NCBI GenBank assembly: GCA_947034885.2
Contig: OX344753.2
Span: 7,688,001-7,752,000 of the forward strand
Length of the DNA stretch: 64,000 nucleotides
From: Thuidium tamariscinum
Taxonomy: Eukaryota > Streptophyta > Bryopsida > Hypnales > Thuidiaceae
Reading direction: 5' to 3'
Below, in pieces: positions 12,873 to 24,612 of the stretch (the first letter of the stretch is position 1; each line of letters begins with the position of its first letter). The position numbers were made by a program, and so were the translations under genes. The notes under the pieces are model-generated. The model searched no databases. It was not told the DNA's origin and saw nothing but the letters and a program-made list of their open reading frames with translations.

Positions 12873-13093
12873 CCCTGAAGCACTCCAACATCCATATTCT
12901 GAACAATGAACAAAGGGCTTCAAGGCACTGTTTCATCCAATTAACTTCTCATTTATCAAATGTAACACTTGAATCTAGAGAAGACAACCTTCCTTAATGA
13001 CCAAATTCATTAAATTCTAGTAAATGATATATCTGTACAAAGCTATAATCAAAAATGCGCAAAAATTCAAAAAAGCATTGAGACGTTTCAGGG
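12873..13093 (+). mobile_element. piggyBac-like MITE, 221 bp
   Basis: Perfect TTAA on both sides (12,869-12,872 and 13,094-13,097). Ends are CCCTGAAGCACTCC and, from the right, CCCTGAAACGTCTC. Size matches the element at 17,393, although the interiors differ, so this looks like a distinct short subfamily. Confidence 0.65.
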
Positions 13094-13703
13094 TTAATGC
13101 CCTATTGCCCTCAAGCTTGTCAACTGGTAAGCTTCTTCTTTTTACTAATTTTTTTCATTGTACAAAAATGAGTCAATTTGCAAATTTCCAGAGAATTTGC
13201 AAAATTGTAATGGCAGCCACGAGAATAAGCCTGGCAGGCTCAATAACATCTTCATTCAGCTGCAAATAGAAAACCTGCCATATTGGTTATTATATATATT
13301 TCGTTAAATTAACTAACCCATGAACTAATATGCCGGCCATTTCGTAACCGAAAGCTTTCTAAACAGGGAGGGGAACATGGAGTCAGTCCCTCTACAGGAG
13401 CTGGATGAAGCCTAGTTAGGTGGTGGTGGATTTAGGTCCTCGGTAATAATAGGCCGCGCACTGCTGTTGGACACTGGGGACAAATTGGGGGCCCTGGAAT
13501 CTCTACGCAATTACCGTGGCGGGCCTTCTGAAGTGGCCCAAGGGTCACCCGGCAAATCAGTCTCCACCTATTCCACATCACCATTTTAAGAAAATACAGT
13601 ATCTTCGGAATTTGAATAAAATTGACTCGATTCGAAGACTTGCCAGTGGCAAACCAGAGTACTGTACTGGCTGTATATAAACAAACAAACAATTAAAAAT
13701 TTA

Positions 13704-13760
13704 AAAATTGTATTATTATTATTATTATTATTATTTATTATTATTTAAATTTATTTTTTT
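13704..13760. repeat. ATT/TTA trinucleotide microsatellite
   Basis: A run of about eight uninterrupted ATT units from 13,708, then imperfect TTTATT units. A simple repeat. Confidence 0.85.
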
Positions 13761-14028
13761 AAAATTTCCTTCGGAATTTCAGGCCGGGTCCATTTCAGTT
13801 CATGAATAATGACAGATTGACAGGTGCCCAGCAATTGCTGGACGTTGCTTTTAAAAAAAGTAAGGATTCGGTTCTGTTGAAGAAGAACAGAAGGGAATGT
13901 TGGAGCTTTATTGGGGACATGGAATCTGGGGAGGACTTAGGAACACGGGTGTGGGGGAAAGTCGACTTTTACTTTTTCATATTTTCCTTCAAATCTTTTA
14001 AGAAAAACGAAAACGAAAACGTATTTTC

Positions 14029-14090
14029 TTTTCCCCTGCAATGAAATTCCATTTCATTTGTGTCAAAAAAATGAAAAAAGAAAAAAGAAA
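14029..14090 (+). mobile_element. LINE 3' tail remnant, plus orientation
   Basis: AATGAAATTCCATTTCATTTG followed by TGTC and an A-rich, AAAG-containing tail closely matches the tail at 51,740-51,800. The body to the left (about 13,770-14,029) is GC-richer than its surroundings and could be the 5'-truncated element. No protein motif is visible. Confidence 0.4.
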
Positions 14091-14162
14091 AGGATTGGCT
14101 AAAAAAAATGGACCAAAGCTACCAATTTTATAATTATATTAGTGTGCCATGTGCCATTGCCA

Positions 14163-14450
14163 TAGTCAAATATAATTTCTAAATGCATTAAAACTTTGAA
14201 ATTCAATAACTTTCTCACCCTAAGTTGGAATGCCATGAAACAAAGGCCATGCACCTCTCTTCACCAAGAACTTTTCGGTGGTACCAAGATCGTGACCAAA
14301 ATCAAAGTAGAAGTAATTTCTAAATTTTTTAGAACCAAGAATATTCAAAAATCCATAACTTTCACACCGCAAGTTGAAACGCTACAAAACCAAGCCCGTG
14401 CACCCCTCCTCGTTGTAAGCTTTTTGACAGTACCAAGCACGCAACCATGG
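14163..14450. repeat. Diverged tandem duplication, period about 149 bp
   Basis: Two adjacent units share ATAACTTTC near their start, AAGTTG about a dozen bases later, then a CA-rich stretch containing GTGCACC or ATGCACC and ACCAAG. They are strongly diverged. Confidence 0.45.
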
Positions 14451-15246
14451 GACGCATGGGCCGGGAGATCTCAACGTGACAAACAAACAAAACAAACTAC
14501 TTGTCTTAAGGTCTTAAGGTATAGATGGTGAAATTTTTATAATAACTCTTGTTATTTTTGTATGTAGGTAAATACATTTTTTTTGTTTGGCAATTAACAA
14601 CAAAATTGTTTGGACCAAAATTTGGCAATGCTTCTGTAGCCCTTTCTAATAGAAAAAAAAATCTTAGAATTTTATAGACAAATTGTATAGATGTTAAATT
14701 CAATATATGTGTGCAATAAAATCTAGCTAGTAAATTGACTTCAAATGCATTGAAAGACAATAACTTTGCATAACCAAATTCTTTAGATGTATCTAAAGTC
14801 AAATAATTATCCCAGGACCTTCTAAAGATTAGACTTTTGTAAGGGGACAATATTTGGTATAATTTGTTTCAATTCAATTTCTTGCTTGGGCATTATTTTG
14901 ATACTATAAATATTATTTTTTAAGGTGAAAGTCTTAGAAAGATATAAGTATATCCTAGGTGAATTTAAATTTCAGCTAATGTATACAAAAAGTTATAGCT
15001 ACGTTGTTGTACATCAAAAACTTATGCAAACCTCTAGTATTTCACCAAATTGAATGTGCTATAATATTTTTATTTCTTGCACAAGGGTCTATTTAACCTA
15101 CACATAAACATGAAAATTTGACTAAACATGGAATAAGGATAGATGCATATAAGTTCTAATAATCTCCTTGAATACCTAAGGCCTAATAACTTTTTTGTAG
15201 TGGACATATTCAATGAATTGTCCCACTTCAATATTTTTTTGAATAC

Positions 15247-15422
15247 AACCCCTATTTAACTAATTATTGACTATTGCCTAGTCCAAAATTAATATCCAAA
15301 TGTAGATTCTATCCACCATTTTGAAGTAAAATCTAGGACATGTATAGATGTATTGACTGCTAGCCAATATGGACTTTTGTCCATAATTTGTGAAATAGTC
15401 CATAATTAGTTAAATAGGGGTT
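15247..15422. mobile_element. Short MITE-like inverted-repeat element, 176 bp
   Basis: The left end AACCCCTATTTAACTAATTA is repeated, complemented, at the right end; the next eight bases agree with one mismatch. The inner part has a second small palindrome around TGGACTTTTGTCCA. A target duplication is not clear, so the superfamily is not assigned. Confidence 0.6.
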
Positions 15423-16592
15423 ACATGAATGTGCTTAAGATTTAATTTTAACCATACAAAAGCAAAAAATATTATGTTTAGTATGCATAGAATGAATTTT
15501 GGGAAATATTGACCCAATTGGATTTTTAGATTATGACAATTTGAGATGATCAACTTAGTATGCAAAAAAATAGCTTTAGGAAAAAAAATCATAAAAAGAT
15601 GAATAATGCTTTTTTACCCCTTACCTCCATCCCCAAGAAGATTGTTTTGGGATCTAAGGCAAATGTAATTTTAAAATTTTTTTTAAATGTAAATTTAAAA
15701 ATCTCTCAAATTTGTATACATTTTCAAAGAGTTGGAATAGAAAGCCAAAACTAACAATGTTGGATCCCGCAAAAAATTTAAGAATTTAAATATGCATCAA
15801 TTTTTGAAATTTAGCAATAATTTATGTTATTAGCACATTGTTTGAGACATCTTCAAATTTTTTGGAATCGTTCTAATTATTTTGAATTCTTCATCACACC
15901 AAATTGAAGTTTGTATTTAAATATTTTTAGAAATAATAAATTGAAAAAAACAACTTTAGGCCCAATTTTTTTATACAGAGTGAAAATTAGAAATATCCAA
16001 AAAGATGATTTTCATCATTCCTACTATTCCTTTCAATGAAAAAAGAATATATTTATTCCTTTTGTCTATAAGACTACATTTTGTAAATAATTTTTAAAAT
16101 ACTACTCACATTGAAATTTTGAAAATAAAAAAATGAAACAATTATATCAACTTGTTACTACAAAACCTTACTTTATAAAATATTGAGATTTGTTTTATCC
16201 TATTAAGAACTTATCATTTAAACTTTGAACAACAAGAGACATTGTATCCTTTTAGGCCTTGAGAGGTTATCCTCTAAGTTTTTGGGATCAAATTTTAGAA
16301 GATATTCTAAATATTGCCACAAATTGTCAAGCAAATTGTATAATGATTTCTAAAATAGAAGTATGAATCAAAATTTATACACATTTTTAAATTTATAATT
16401 ATAGGATCTTAGTCTTGACTAGTAACAAGGGACTTGCTTGAGAAAATTGGAGTCTAAAAATAATATATATGTGAGAAATGACCAAGCAAAGAGCAATATA
16501 ATGTTTTTGTCAAGGTTGCCTAACTTGGATTTGTCAAGTTTTCAAGCTCCGTAATTCAAATCCTACTTTGAAAAAGATCCAAGGTCTTCAAA

Positions 16593-16680
16593 CTTTTTTT
16601 TTTGAAACAAATGGACCAAATTCCATTGATAAGGAACATAGTACATTGAATTAGAGGTACAACGCCTCAGCAGGAGGATA
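16593..16680 (-). mobile_element. Severely 5'-truncated LINE insertion, 88 bp
   Basis: A T-run of ten at the left is followed by GAAACAAATGGACC; on the minus strand this is a LINE-style tail ending CATTTGTTTC plus poly-A. The insertion is bracketed by a near-perfect duplication: AAGGTCTTCAAA at 16,581-16,592 and AAAGTCTTCAAA at 16,680-16,691. A variable-length duplication plus poly-A is the signature of target-primed reverse transcription. Confidence 0.7.
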
Positions 16681-17039
16681 AAGTCTTCAAATTTGAATAA
16701 AGCCTCAAATTAAGAAGAAGTATGCCCATTTTTGAAGCAAAATTATACAATGTTTTGTGTACCCAAAATTAGAGGTCAAATTTTTTTAAATAAATATTTT
16801 CTTAACCAATTGTTAGATCTTTGTCAATATTAGATTCCTAGAAGGTTGTTTGGTTTCTCAATCTCAAAAAGAATGAGAGAGAAAAAAAAAATATAATACT
16901 TTACTTTGGATGCCCCAAATACCCTAGATCTATTTTGGACTTTATCCTTAAATGCAAAAACTATGTCTTTTGGCAACATAGCGATTTTGGGTAGCTCACT
17001 AATGGAGTTTTTATTTATTTTTCTTTGAAAATTTCACAA

Positions 17040-17300
17040 AACATGTGCCCAAGGAGTAGCTTTAAGGCCCAACAATTTTCATAAGTATTGACTACATGGA
17101 TAAAAAGTTATTGTATGGTATGTGGCTTTCATTGCTTAACAAACAACTTAGGTAGTTGAAAAAACTTCTTAAAAAGCACTTTTTGAAGAAATAATAATTT
17201 GAAATTGATGTATGGGAAGCTTTGAATCATTCCATTTAGATTAATGAGATGAAATTATGAGGAGTTTTAGTTTGCAAGTAGGTATGGAAGTCCCTAGAAA
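17040..17300 (+). mobile_element. Fragment of the 900-bp piggyBac-like family
   Basis: Shares with 24,613-25,553 the blocks GGAGTAGCTTTAAGGCCCA, AAAAAGTTATTG/ATGG, AAAAAACTTCTT and the stretch around GAAGCTTTGAATCA. Upstream homology (TTTGGCAACATAGCGATTTTGGG) extends to about 16,960. No clean termini were found, so it is a partial copy. Confidence 0.5.
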
Positions 17301-17392
17301 TCGACCGTCTGAGGGTTAGCAAAATTGTTTCCAAAATTACATATCTCACAATACAATTACTTTGCTAGACACTTGAATGTGTCCTCACTTAA

Positions 17393-17614
17393 CCCTTAAA
17401 CGCCGATGCAAATGTTTGGCATCCTTTGAATGACAAAGAATCCTTTCTTATAGGACAAAAGAGCAACTTTTCATCTTTGGTATTAGGGGTGGAAAGAGAA
17501 GATCTTCTATAGTGCTCGGACTTCCAATGAGTATTTTTGGCTTTTTCAAAGTAGATGATGTCCCACAGTACCAAAATGCACAATTTCCACAGCCACCAGT
17601 CCATCCTTCAAGGG
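17393..17614 (+). mobile_element. piggyBac-like MITE, 222 bp
   Basis: Perfect TTAA flanks (17,389-17,392 and 17,615-17,618). It begins CCCTTAAACGCC and ends CCTTCAAGGG. The interior word ACTTCCAATGAGT and neighbouring sequence match 49,704-49,934, giving a two-member short subfamily. No coding frame. Confidence 0.7.
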
Positions 17615-17745
17615 TTAATAGTAGTCAAGTACTAAGTTGTGATCACCAATTTTTGTTGTGGAGCATTGTGATTGCCAATTTCTTGGATTTGATTATTAAA
17701 AAAAAAACATGAATCCTGAGCTTAGTGAACATCTGATTTTCTGTG

Positions 17746-17982
17746 ATTGGGGAGAATTGGCCCCCTTGCTCAGTCACTCCAAGTAATTTCAGGGGTGCAA
17801 GTAAAACCAAAAGCTCCCTACTTTGTACTTGACTAAATTCACCTTGTACACTCTTCGTAGCTAATTTGGGGCCATTGATTGCAAATATGAATTCAGAATT
17901 TCCAAATTTTATCATACATGGCAAATAAAAAATTTCAGCGTTTTCCCGAGTGGCCAAGCAAGAGGGTCAATTCACCTTGGCC
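17746..17982 (-). mobile_element. Mutator-like MITE with perfect 9-bp duplication, 237 bp
   Basis: Flanked on both sides by TTTTCTGTG (17,737-17,745 and 17,983-17,991). Inner ends are GGGGAGAATTGGCCCCC and, complemented from the right, GGTGAATTGACCC. The whole element is the reverse complement relative of 23,059-23,296, sharing the CCACGGGAAAA-like shoulder, a TTTGCAATT block and the GAGTGACT/GAGTGGCC block. A 9-bp duplication points to the Mutator superfamily. Confidence 0.75.
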
Positions 17983-18047
17983 TTTTCTGTGGGCTCAAGC
18001 CATGTTTCAATTGGCTAGATAAAATTTTGGAACTTGTGTGGTCCTAA

Positions 18048-18236
18048 CACTACAAGAGAAAGGGGTGTTTTAAGTAGTGTCCTAGACATCACGTCTTTTA
18101 AGTAATGTCTTCTAAGTAAGGTTTTAAGTAAAATTTTACTAAAAAGACAGTCTTTTTAGTAAAATTTTACTTAAAACCTTACTTAAAAGACGTGATGTCT
18201 AGGACACTACTTAAAACACCCCTTTCTCTTGTAGTG
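18048..18236. mobile_element. CACTA-ended palindromic foldback element, 189 bp
   Basis: The termini CACTACAAGAGAAAGGGG and its exact complement match the CACTA (En/Spm) terminal consensus. The two arms are complementary almost to the centre; the main difference is a 14-base segment (TGTCTTCTAAGTAA-like) present only in the left arm. Flanking triplets are TAA on the left and ATA on the right, so a clean 3-bp duplication is not shown. It would form a long hairpin if transcribed. Confidence 0.8.
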
Positions 18237-19189
18237 ATAAACAAAGCTTTTTTTTCCATATTTGAAGAAGTGCCATAGTGGTGATATAAAATGTTATAGT
18301 GGTGCTCCAAATTGCAACATTCATCCATTTATTAGATGTATAATATGATTTTCATCTATAATTAGGCAATTTCATCTAATATTTTTTGAATTTCAAATTT
18401 GTCTGACGATTTCGTCTAAATTTTTTGGCATTTTTTGTAGTGTTTTTTTAGCCAGATTATTTTTTCTGGTGCAATCTGGCACTAGAAAGCCAAAAAAAAA
18501 AGCCCCGGTCCTGAACAAGATGGTTATTAGTCCTTTTGCAGGAAGGATAAATGTTGATCCCCAGGGTACCCAATAGTATGGGAGAGGGTGATCTACATTG
18601 AATAAGCAGGTGAGAGGCTTCCGTCACCCATTTCCATTCCAGTTGTACCGATGTTTTATTCATCCTATCCTTGCTTGATGCTGTCGTAGTTGCAGTCCCA
18701 CATGATGGACAAGTTTATGCTACTGCTACTAATTAGAGTAGATAGTGTCAAATTAGAGTCAAATATTAACACCTCAAGGGGATATTAGTGGCCCATTTTG
18801 CTGAAGAAAGAAAGAACTCCAACCAGATTTAAGTTGGGCGTAAATTTAGAGTCAATTCAGCTATAGGGCCCTCATCAAGTTTTGAAGAACTTGCTGGAGA
18901 GACACCAAGAAGAAGAAGGCATTAGATGAAATTTGAGGGCATTAGGAGACTGTGGGTTTCCGGACTGCGGGAACGCAGTTTCTGCCCTGTGAACTCGAAT
19001 CCTACGTGGTCGTGCCCCTGTCACGTAATTTTTATTTTATTTTAAAAAAAATAGACTTATTTCATATTTCAAGATCCAATTTTTTTTTAATTTTTAATTT
19101 TTGGATTGAAGCCAACCTGACAGCGGCCAGCGACATAGGGAGCCGTTTTGGGAACAGACCCGAAATGGCCCTGTAATGCCCTCAGATTT

Positions 19190-19578
19190 CTTCTAATGGG
19201 AATCTTCAATCTCATAGACTCCATACCTACCCACAAACTAATACTCCTTGTAACTATCATCTCATTAATCAAAATAGAATAATTTCAAGTTTCCTACGCA
19301 TATATAAATGTAAAGAATCAATTTTAATTTATTTTATCCATTGAATACTTTTTTTTTAAAACTGAGTTGTCTAGGTTGCCTATCGTTGAATGAAAATTAC
19401 ATAGCATGCAATAAATTTTTAACCATATATTCAAAAGTTATGAAAATTGTTGGGCCTTAAAGCTACTCCTTGGGTACATGTGTGAAAATTTCAAAGAAAA
19501 ACAAAGAAAAACTCCATTTGTAGTGAGTTACCCCAATTGCTATGTTGCCAAAAAAAACATACTTTAGTCCTTTAGGGG
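19190..19578 (-). mobile_element. Truncated copy of the 900-bp piggyBac-like family
   Basis: The right terminus AGTCCTTTAGGGG sits directly before TTAA (19,579-19,582). Inward it matches the reverse complement of 24,613-24,960, including TAAAGCTACTCC and the AAGTTATGAAAATTGTTGGGC block. The opposite terminus was not found, so the copy is truncated on its left. Confidence 0.55.
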
Positions 19579-20913
19579 TTAAAATTAGGAAGTAAACCCT
19601 ATAACAAACAACCATCATGTACTTTCCGTCAAGAAACTCTCAAGTCCCTACGGTGGAAACACCCAAAATCGTCTATATAAGGAATCTAGCATAGTTGGAG
19701 GCAGATTTTTCTGAAAATAATATTCTTCTAGTATTAGCGAGTGAAAATCATGAATATTAAAAAAAAATCGGATGTCATATGTAATTTCTATTATTTTCCA
19801 AAGTGTTGGCTCCCTATACCTCTGAAATTGTTCAATAGATGCCCCTAAATTTGAACACTACTAAAATAAGTAATGAGCCAATCAAATTTTAGTACATGTC
19901 CTTAATATGTGTCAGCAAATTAGAGTCGATCATTTGGCAAACACATTAATTGCAGTCTAGGAATAGTTTTAGATGAGTCTAGGGTCCAATGCAAGATACA
20001 AGTGGGATATTGAGTGTTTCTCCCTTATATGACAACAAGGTTGTTCTTGCACTCACTAATATAGCTAGTTGGATCCAACTATTGTAGTGAGCACCTTACT
20101 GATATCCAAATTTGAACTCATGACCAACTCATTAGAGTACCAAACCTAAGTGAAAGCCATTGAAATGGCAAGACAATGTTTTCATAGCATCAAGACTACA
20201 TACATTCATATGGAACTCAAGGAGATTTGTTGTTACCTAAGGGAAATCATGCTTTTGGATGTATTGATTTTTTATGAAGAGTGTATTTTGATTACATTCA
20301 GTATTTTATTTGAAGAATTAATATTACAATAAATCAAATGTGATGTGGTATTTTATATGAAGGTGGTACAATTTGTGTGGGTGTACAAATTATTGTTTAA
20401 TTTCTATTTTTGTAATAAGATGAATATAGAGAATTTTATTGCTATATTGATGATGTTATTAATTTAGATTGTAAAATATTTGATTGTTTCCCTCACTAGT
20501 ATGAACATATCATGTAGACTATTAATATATGGGACACATGTGCTAGTCTCCTCAATATATCGTACATTAAGTCATCTATTGTAGATTGAGTATTAATGAT
20601 AGGGTATTTATATTAGAAGAGTAATCCATTCATAAGTTTTAAAGTTTTGTAAGAGTGATTGATATGCACTAGTTTTTTTATTGACTATTTTACAATAGCG
20701 ATTTCATTGTAGTATCTAAATTGTATTTTATGATCATTTGATGGGTCATTTCAAAGTGGGATTTGGAATTGGATTTAGAATATAAGGGGGTGGATATATT
20801 AGATGTTTGGATATAATTTTGCATTGTAAGTATAGTTGTTGAAAATATCAATGAACAAGGATATAGTCAAGGTGGAACAATGTGGTTTACAAAGCATAAA
20901 TTCTAATTATCCC

Positions 20914-21068
20914 AGTCTCTTGCTCACTCAAAGTTGTTGTACACTAGTATAACCATACAAACTTCTAAACCACATGGACCTTGGTTGCATTGTCTTGCTC
21001 ACTCAAAGTTGTGTTATATACTAGTGTAACCATATAAACTTCTAAGTCACATGGCCCTTGCTTGCATT
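20914..21068. repeat. Tandem duplication, period about 75 bp
   Basis: Two units start at CTTGCTCACTCAAAGTTG (20,919 and 20,994), each continuing with ACTAGT, AACCATA, AAACTTCTAA and CACATGG. Divergence is moderate. No frame is conserved. Confidence 0.8.
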
Positions 21069-22813
21069 TTGTTGGGTTGATTACAAATAAGGAATTCAAA
21101 TTGTGATTTTTCAATCCATATGATTATAATGCATAAAAATAAATCTTAAAATTCAAGTATGTTGGTCAAGGATAAGATTCTATGACTAGGTCTTAGAAAT
21201 ATTAACAATGTTTTGGTATTTCATAAATTGCATTGAAGAGGTCATTTTAAAGCGACTTTGATGAAATATAGTCATTATATATAAGGCCGGGTTAAACAAG
21301 TACAAAGTTAGGCTCTACATGAGACTTGAACTACATACCAAATCTTCATTGAAGATATTCCATACTCCAATCACATTTTGGGAGATTTTGCATAATATGA
21401 TTGTAGCATGGAAAATGAATCTAATTGCAAATTCATAATTGGATGAAACATGCATAATATAGATGAAACTTTACTTCTAAATGCCCAAGCCTTTTAAGTG
21501 TATTTCAACTATGAAAAAAGAGCATTGGATTGTAGTTATCCCCAATGAAGCAAATTGCTTTTCTTTTAAAAATTTAATTGTATAGATGCTTAAAGAGCTT
21601 GTTTATTAAAATGAATACTAATTTTGAGTGCAAAATTGCATAGGAGTTGCGAGATTGTATTAAGACAATGTACAATTTCTATTTATGGTATGTTGCCTTT
21701 TCCCACAATGTTTCAAAAATTTGCATATAAAATTTTCTTGGGACTGAAGGTGAAATAAACAACTACAAATCATTTTAGCACACTAAAATGTACTTCCAAA
21801 TAACTTAATTTCACATGAAAAGCTACCAAAATCATTACTCAATCTACTTTGCAATTGTTAACATGCAATTTTATTATAAGTAGAAATTGCAAATAGTTCC
21901 AAATCAACATTTGCATGTTTAAATTTTCAATGGTCAAAATCATGAAAACAATTTGTTCTTTCCATCAGGACCATTTTCAAAGCAAGTGGATAAGTACAAT
22001 TTCTTCAATCTCAAATGAAGTGAAATTGGCCAAGCTCTACGTAAAGCCAATAAATGAAATAAAATTAGCAAGCTTTATTCTTCACTAATTGTACATATAT
22101 GCCTTTGAATACCTCTCAATAAAATAAAAATGTCCTTTTTTCAATGAAAAATGAAGATTTTCTATAGTTATCCCTCAAAAGCGCCGAATTTTTTTCTCGA
22201 AATGGTGAAGGAAATTTGATTTCCTACCAAAAAAAAATGAGTGTGGAATTTTGATTGACCATATATGCTGGATTGGGAAGTTAGCAATTAAAAGTGTGTA
22301 TATTCATCCAAATAAGAACAATATTGTCACAAGAATTGGTAGCAATTTAGCAATTTCATCCACTAAGATGGAGGGAATACTGACTGTTAAATATTCTCTT
22401 CCAAAAAATTGTATCTCTTCTTAACATAACATTGCCACCTCCATTCCTACCCCCAACCCAAAAACAAAAACAAAAACAACCCAACTGAGCCCTGCTACAA
22501 ACGCCGACCTATCAGGATGAAATTCATCCAAATAAATTCCACTCCGACTCACTACAATACTGTCCAGTTTTTGCATTCAAATTTGAGTGGCTCCGGTGAC
22601 CTGCCCAACAGGTTGAGAAGTGGCTTCTTCATGCCAGTGTCAGGTTGATGGGCCTTCACTGGGCCAGCAGAGAAATTAGTCACAGGTGCTGTCGGTTATC
22701 ATGTGATTGTGCTGGAGTTAAGTTAACTTACTCCCAATAAAGTTACACTGGTCAGGCACAGACAGAATTTACAGAGGACGTTAAATCCGCAGGACCGGTT
22801 AAATCCGCAGGAC

Positions 22814-23315
22814 GTTAAATCCTACTTACCATTGAAGGTGGGCCCAGCAGGTGGATTTACCTCGGGGGAAAACTCAAACACAGGAATTTCTTCAATTTTT
22901 TTGCAATTGGTTAATATACTTTTACAAATTCTGAATTCGTATATGCAATCAGAGAGCTGGGGAAGGGCCTACCTACACATGGCCCAAACTAGGGGGCTTT
23001 TTTTTACTTTTTACCTAGAGAATCCAAATTTTTTTCTTGGTGGGCCCACCTTCAATGGGCCGGGGTGAACTGACCCCTCGCTCAACCACTTGGGAAAACA
23101 CTGGAATTTTTTATTTTCTGCAAATAATTTTTTTTGTAAATTCTGAATTCATATTTGCAATTAGATATCCCAAATTAGTTAAAAAAGAGTGTATAAGGTA
23201 AATTAGTTAAGCACATAATAGGGGGCTTTTTGTTCTTCCTTACACCCATGGAATTACTTGGAGTGGCCGTACGTGGGGGCCAGTTCACCCTAATCCCTTC
23301 AATGGTAGGATTCAA
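22814..23315. mobile_element. MITE with GGTGGGCC ends, interrupted by another MITE
   Basis: It begins GTTAAATCCTA, then CCATTGAAGGTGGGCC, and ends GGCCCACCTTCAATGG, then TAGGATTCAAC. The element at 23,059-23,296 has inserted near its right end and duplicated CTTCAATGG. Just to the left (22,779-22,813) two GTTAAATCCGCAGGAC-like words look like remnants of further ends. A relative lies directly downstream at 23,324. Confidence 0.6.
23059..23296 (+). mobile_element. Mutator-like MITE nested in another MITE, 238 bp
   Basis: Flanked by CTTCAATGG at 23,050-23,058 and 23,297-23,305, a perfect 9-bp duplication of host-element sequence. Inner ends are GGGGTGAACTGACCCC and, complemented from the right, GGGTGAACTGGCCCC. 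It is a relative of 17,746-17,982 in the opposite orientation and nearly the same length. Confidence 0.75.
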
Positions 23316-23323
23316 CATTCAAC

Positions 23324-23561
23324 GTTGAGTCCTACCATCAAAGGTGGGCCTTGTTGAGTGGATTTACCTTGGAAGAAAATGCATGAATTTTTTTATTTTT
23401 TGCAAATTCAAAATTCGTACTCGCAATAAGAGACCCCTAATTCGTCAAAAGAAATCTAGAACGTACCCCAAACATGGCAAGAAACAAGGTATTTTTTAAC
23501 TTTTACTCCAAAGAATCTAAAATTTACCCTGCTAGGCCCACCTTCACTGGTAGGATTTAAC
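23324..23561. mobile_element. Second MITE with GGTGGGCC ends, about 238 bp
   Basis: Starts GTTGAGTCCTACCATCAAAG then GTGGGCC, and ends GGCCCACCTTCACTGG then TAGGATTTAAC. Clearly the same family as 22,814-23,315 and lying almost head to tail with it. A related but more decayed stretch continues to about 23,780. Confidence 0.55.
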
Positions 23562-24612
23562 ATTGTGCAAGATTTCTCTAAGGGAAAACTCCAAGAATTT
23601 TTTTTCTACCCATAATTGTTTTTGCAAATTCTAAATTCATGTTTGCAATTAGAAACCCCAAATGAGCTATGAGTGGTCTAGATCATTCTCTAAAAAATCA
23701 CAAAATAGGAGGACTTTCTTAAACATTTAAAATGAAAATTTTAAAATTTTCTTTGTTGGATCCACTTCCAAAAGAAGATTTAGTGTCCCACTTGTCAATC
23801 AAGGAGCTTTGAATTGATGTAATGCTAAATTTGGATTTTTAAAAACAATACCAACATTTGTTTTTTAGTTGTTATGTAATACTCACCTTCCTTGCCCAAA
23901 GGCTTGCTCATGGGAGCTTGAATGAATTTACTTTTGTTATATGCCAATTTCAAATGAATCCAAGTTTATTTTTATTTTTACTATTATTATTTTATTGTTG
24001 ATGTGATTGATATTAAGGGTTTTATTCTTCTAAATTATTTTGGTCAAAGTCTAAGAAAATTTGTATATTATTGTTAATATTTGTTACAAGCACCAATTTG
24101 AAGACTTATCCTAAAAGGTGAATGATTGAAGTAATTGATGCAAAAGGCTTTTTGTTCCAAATATTCTTGTAATCAAGATCTAATAAGATCTTTGATAATA
24201 TTATTTGGATTGAATGTGTCAATTCAAGGATAATCAAAGTTTTAATGTCAAATGTATGCTTCCTACTTCAAATTTCATGAAGCCAAGGCCTAAAAGTATT
24301 TGTGTCATGTTATTGTTTCTCACTTACAAGTGTCAATTCAATGTCTACCATAATGGGATTGACTGAAGTGATTGATGACAATAGCTTCCTTCTTCAAAAT
24401 TCTTGAAGTTAAGACCTAAAAGTACATGGGCCATACTATTGTTCACTGCTTGCAAGTGTCAAATTGGAGGACCATCTTAATAGGATTATTGAAGTGATTG
24501 ATGTCAAAGGCTTTTTTTTTCCAATTAGTCTTGTAGTTATAATATATAAGAGAGTTAATAAAACAAAGATTAGAAAAATGATCCTCAAGAAGGCAAAAAA
24601 ATCCTAATATAA

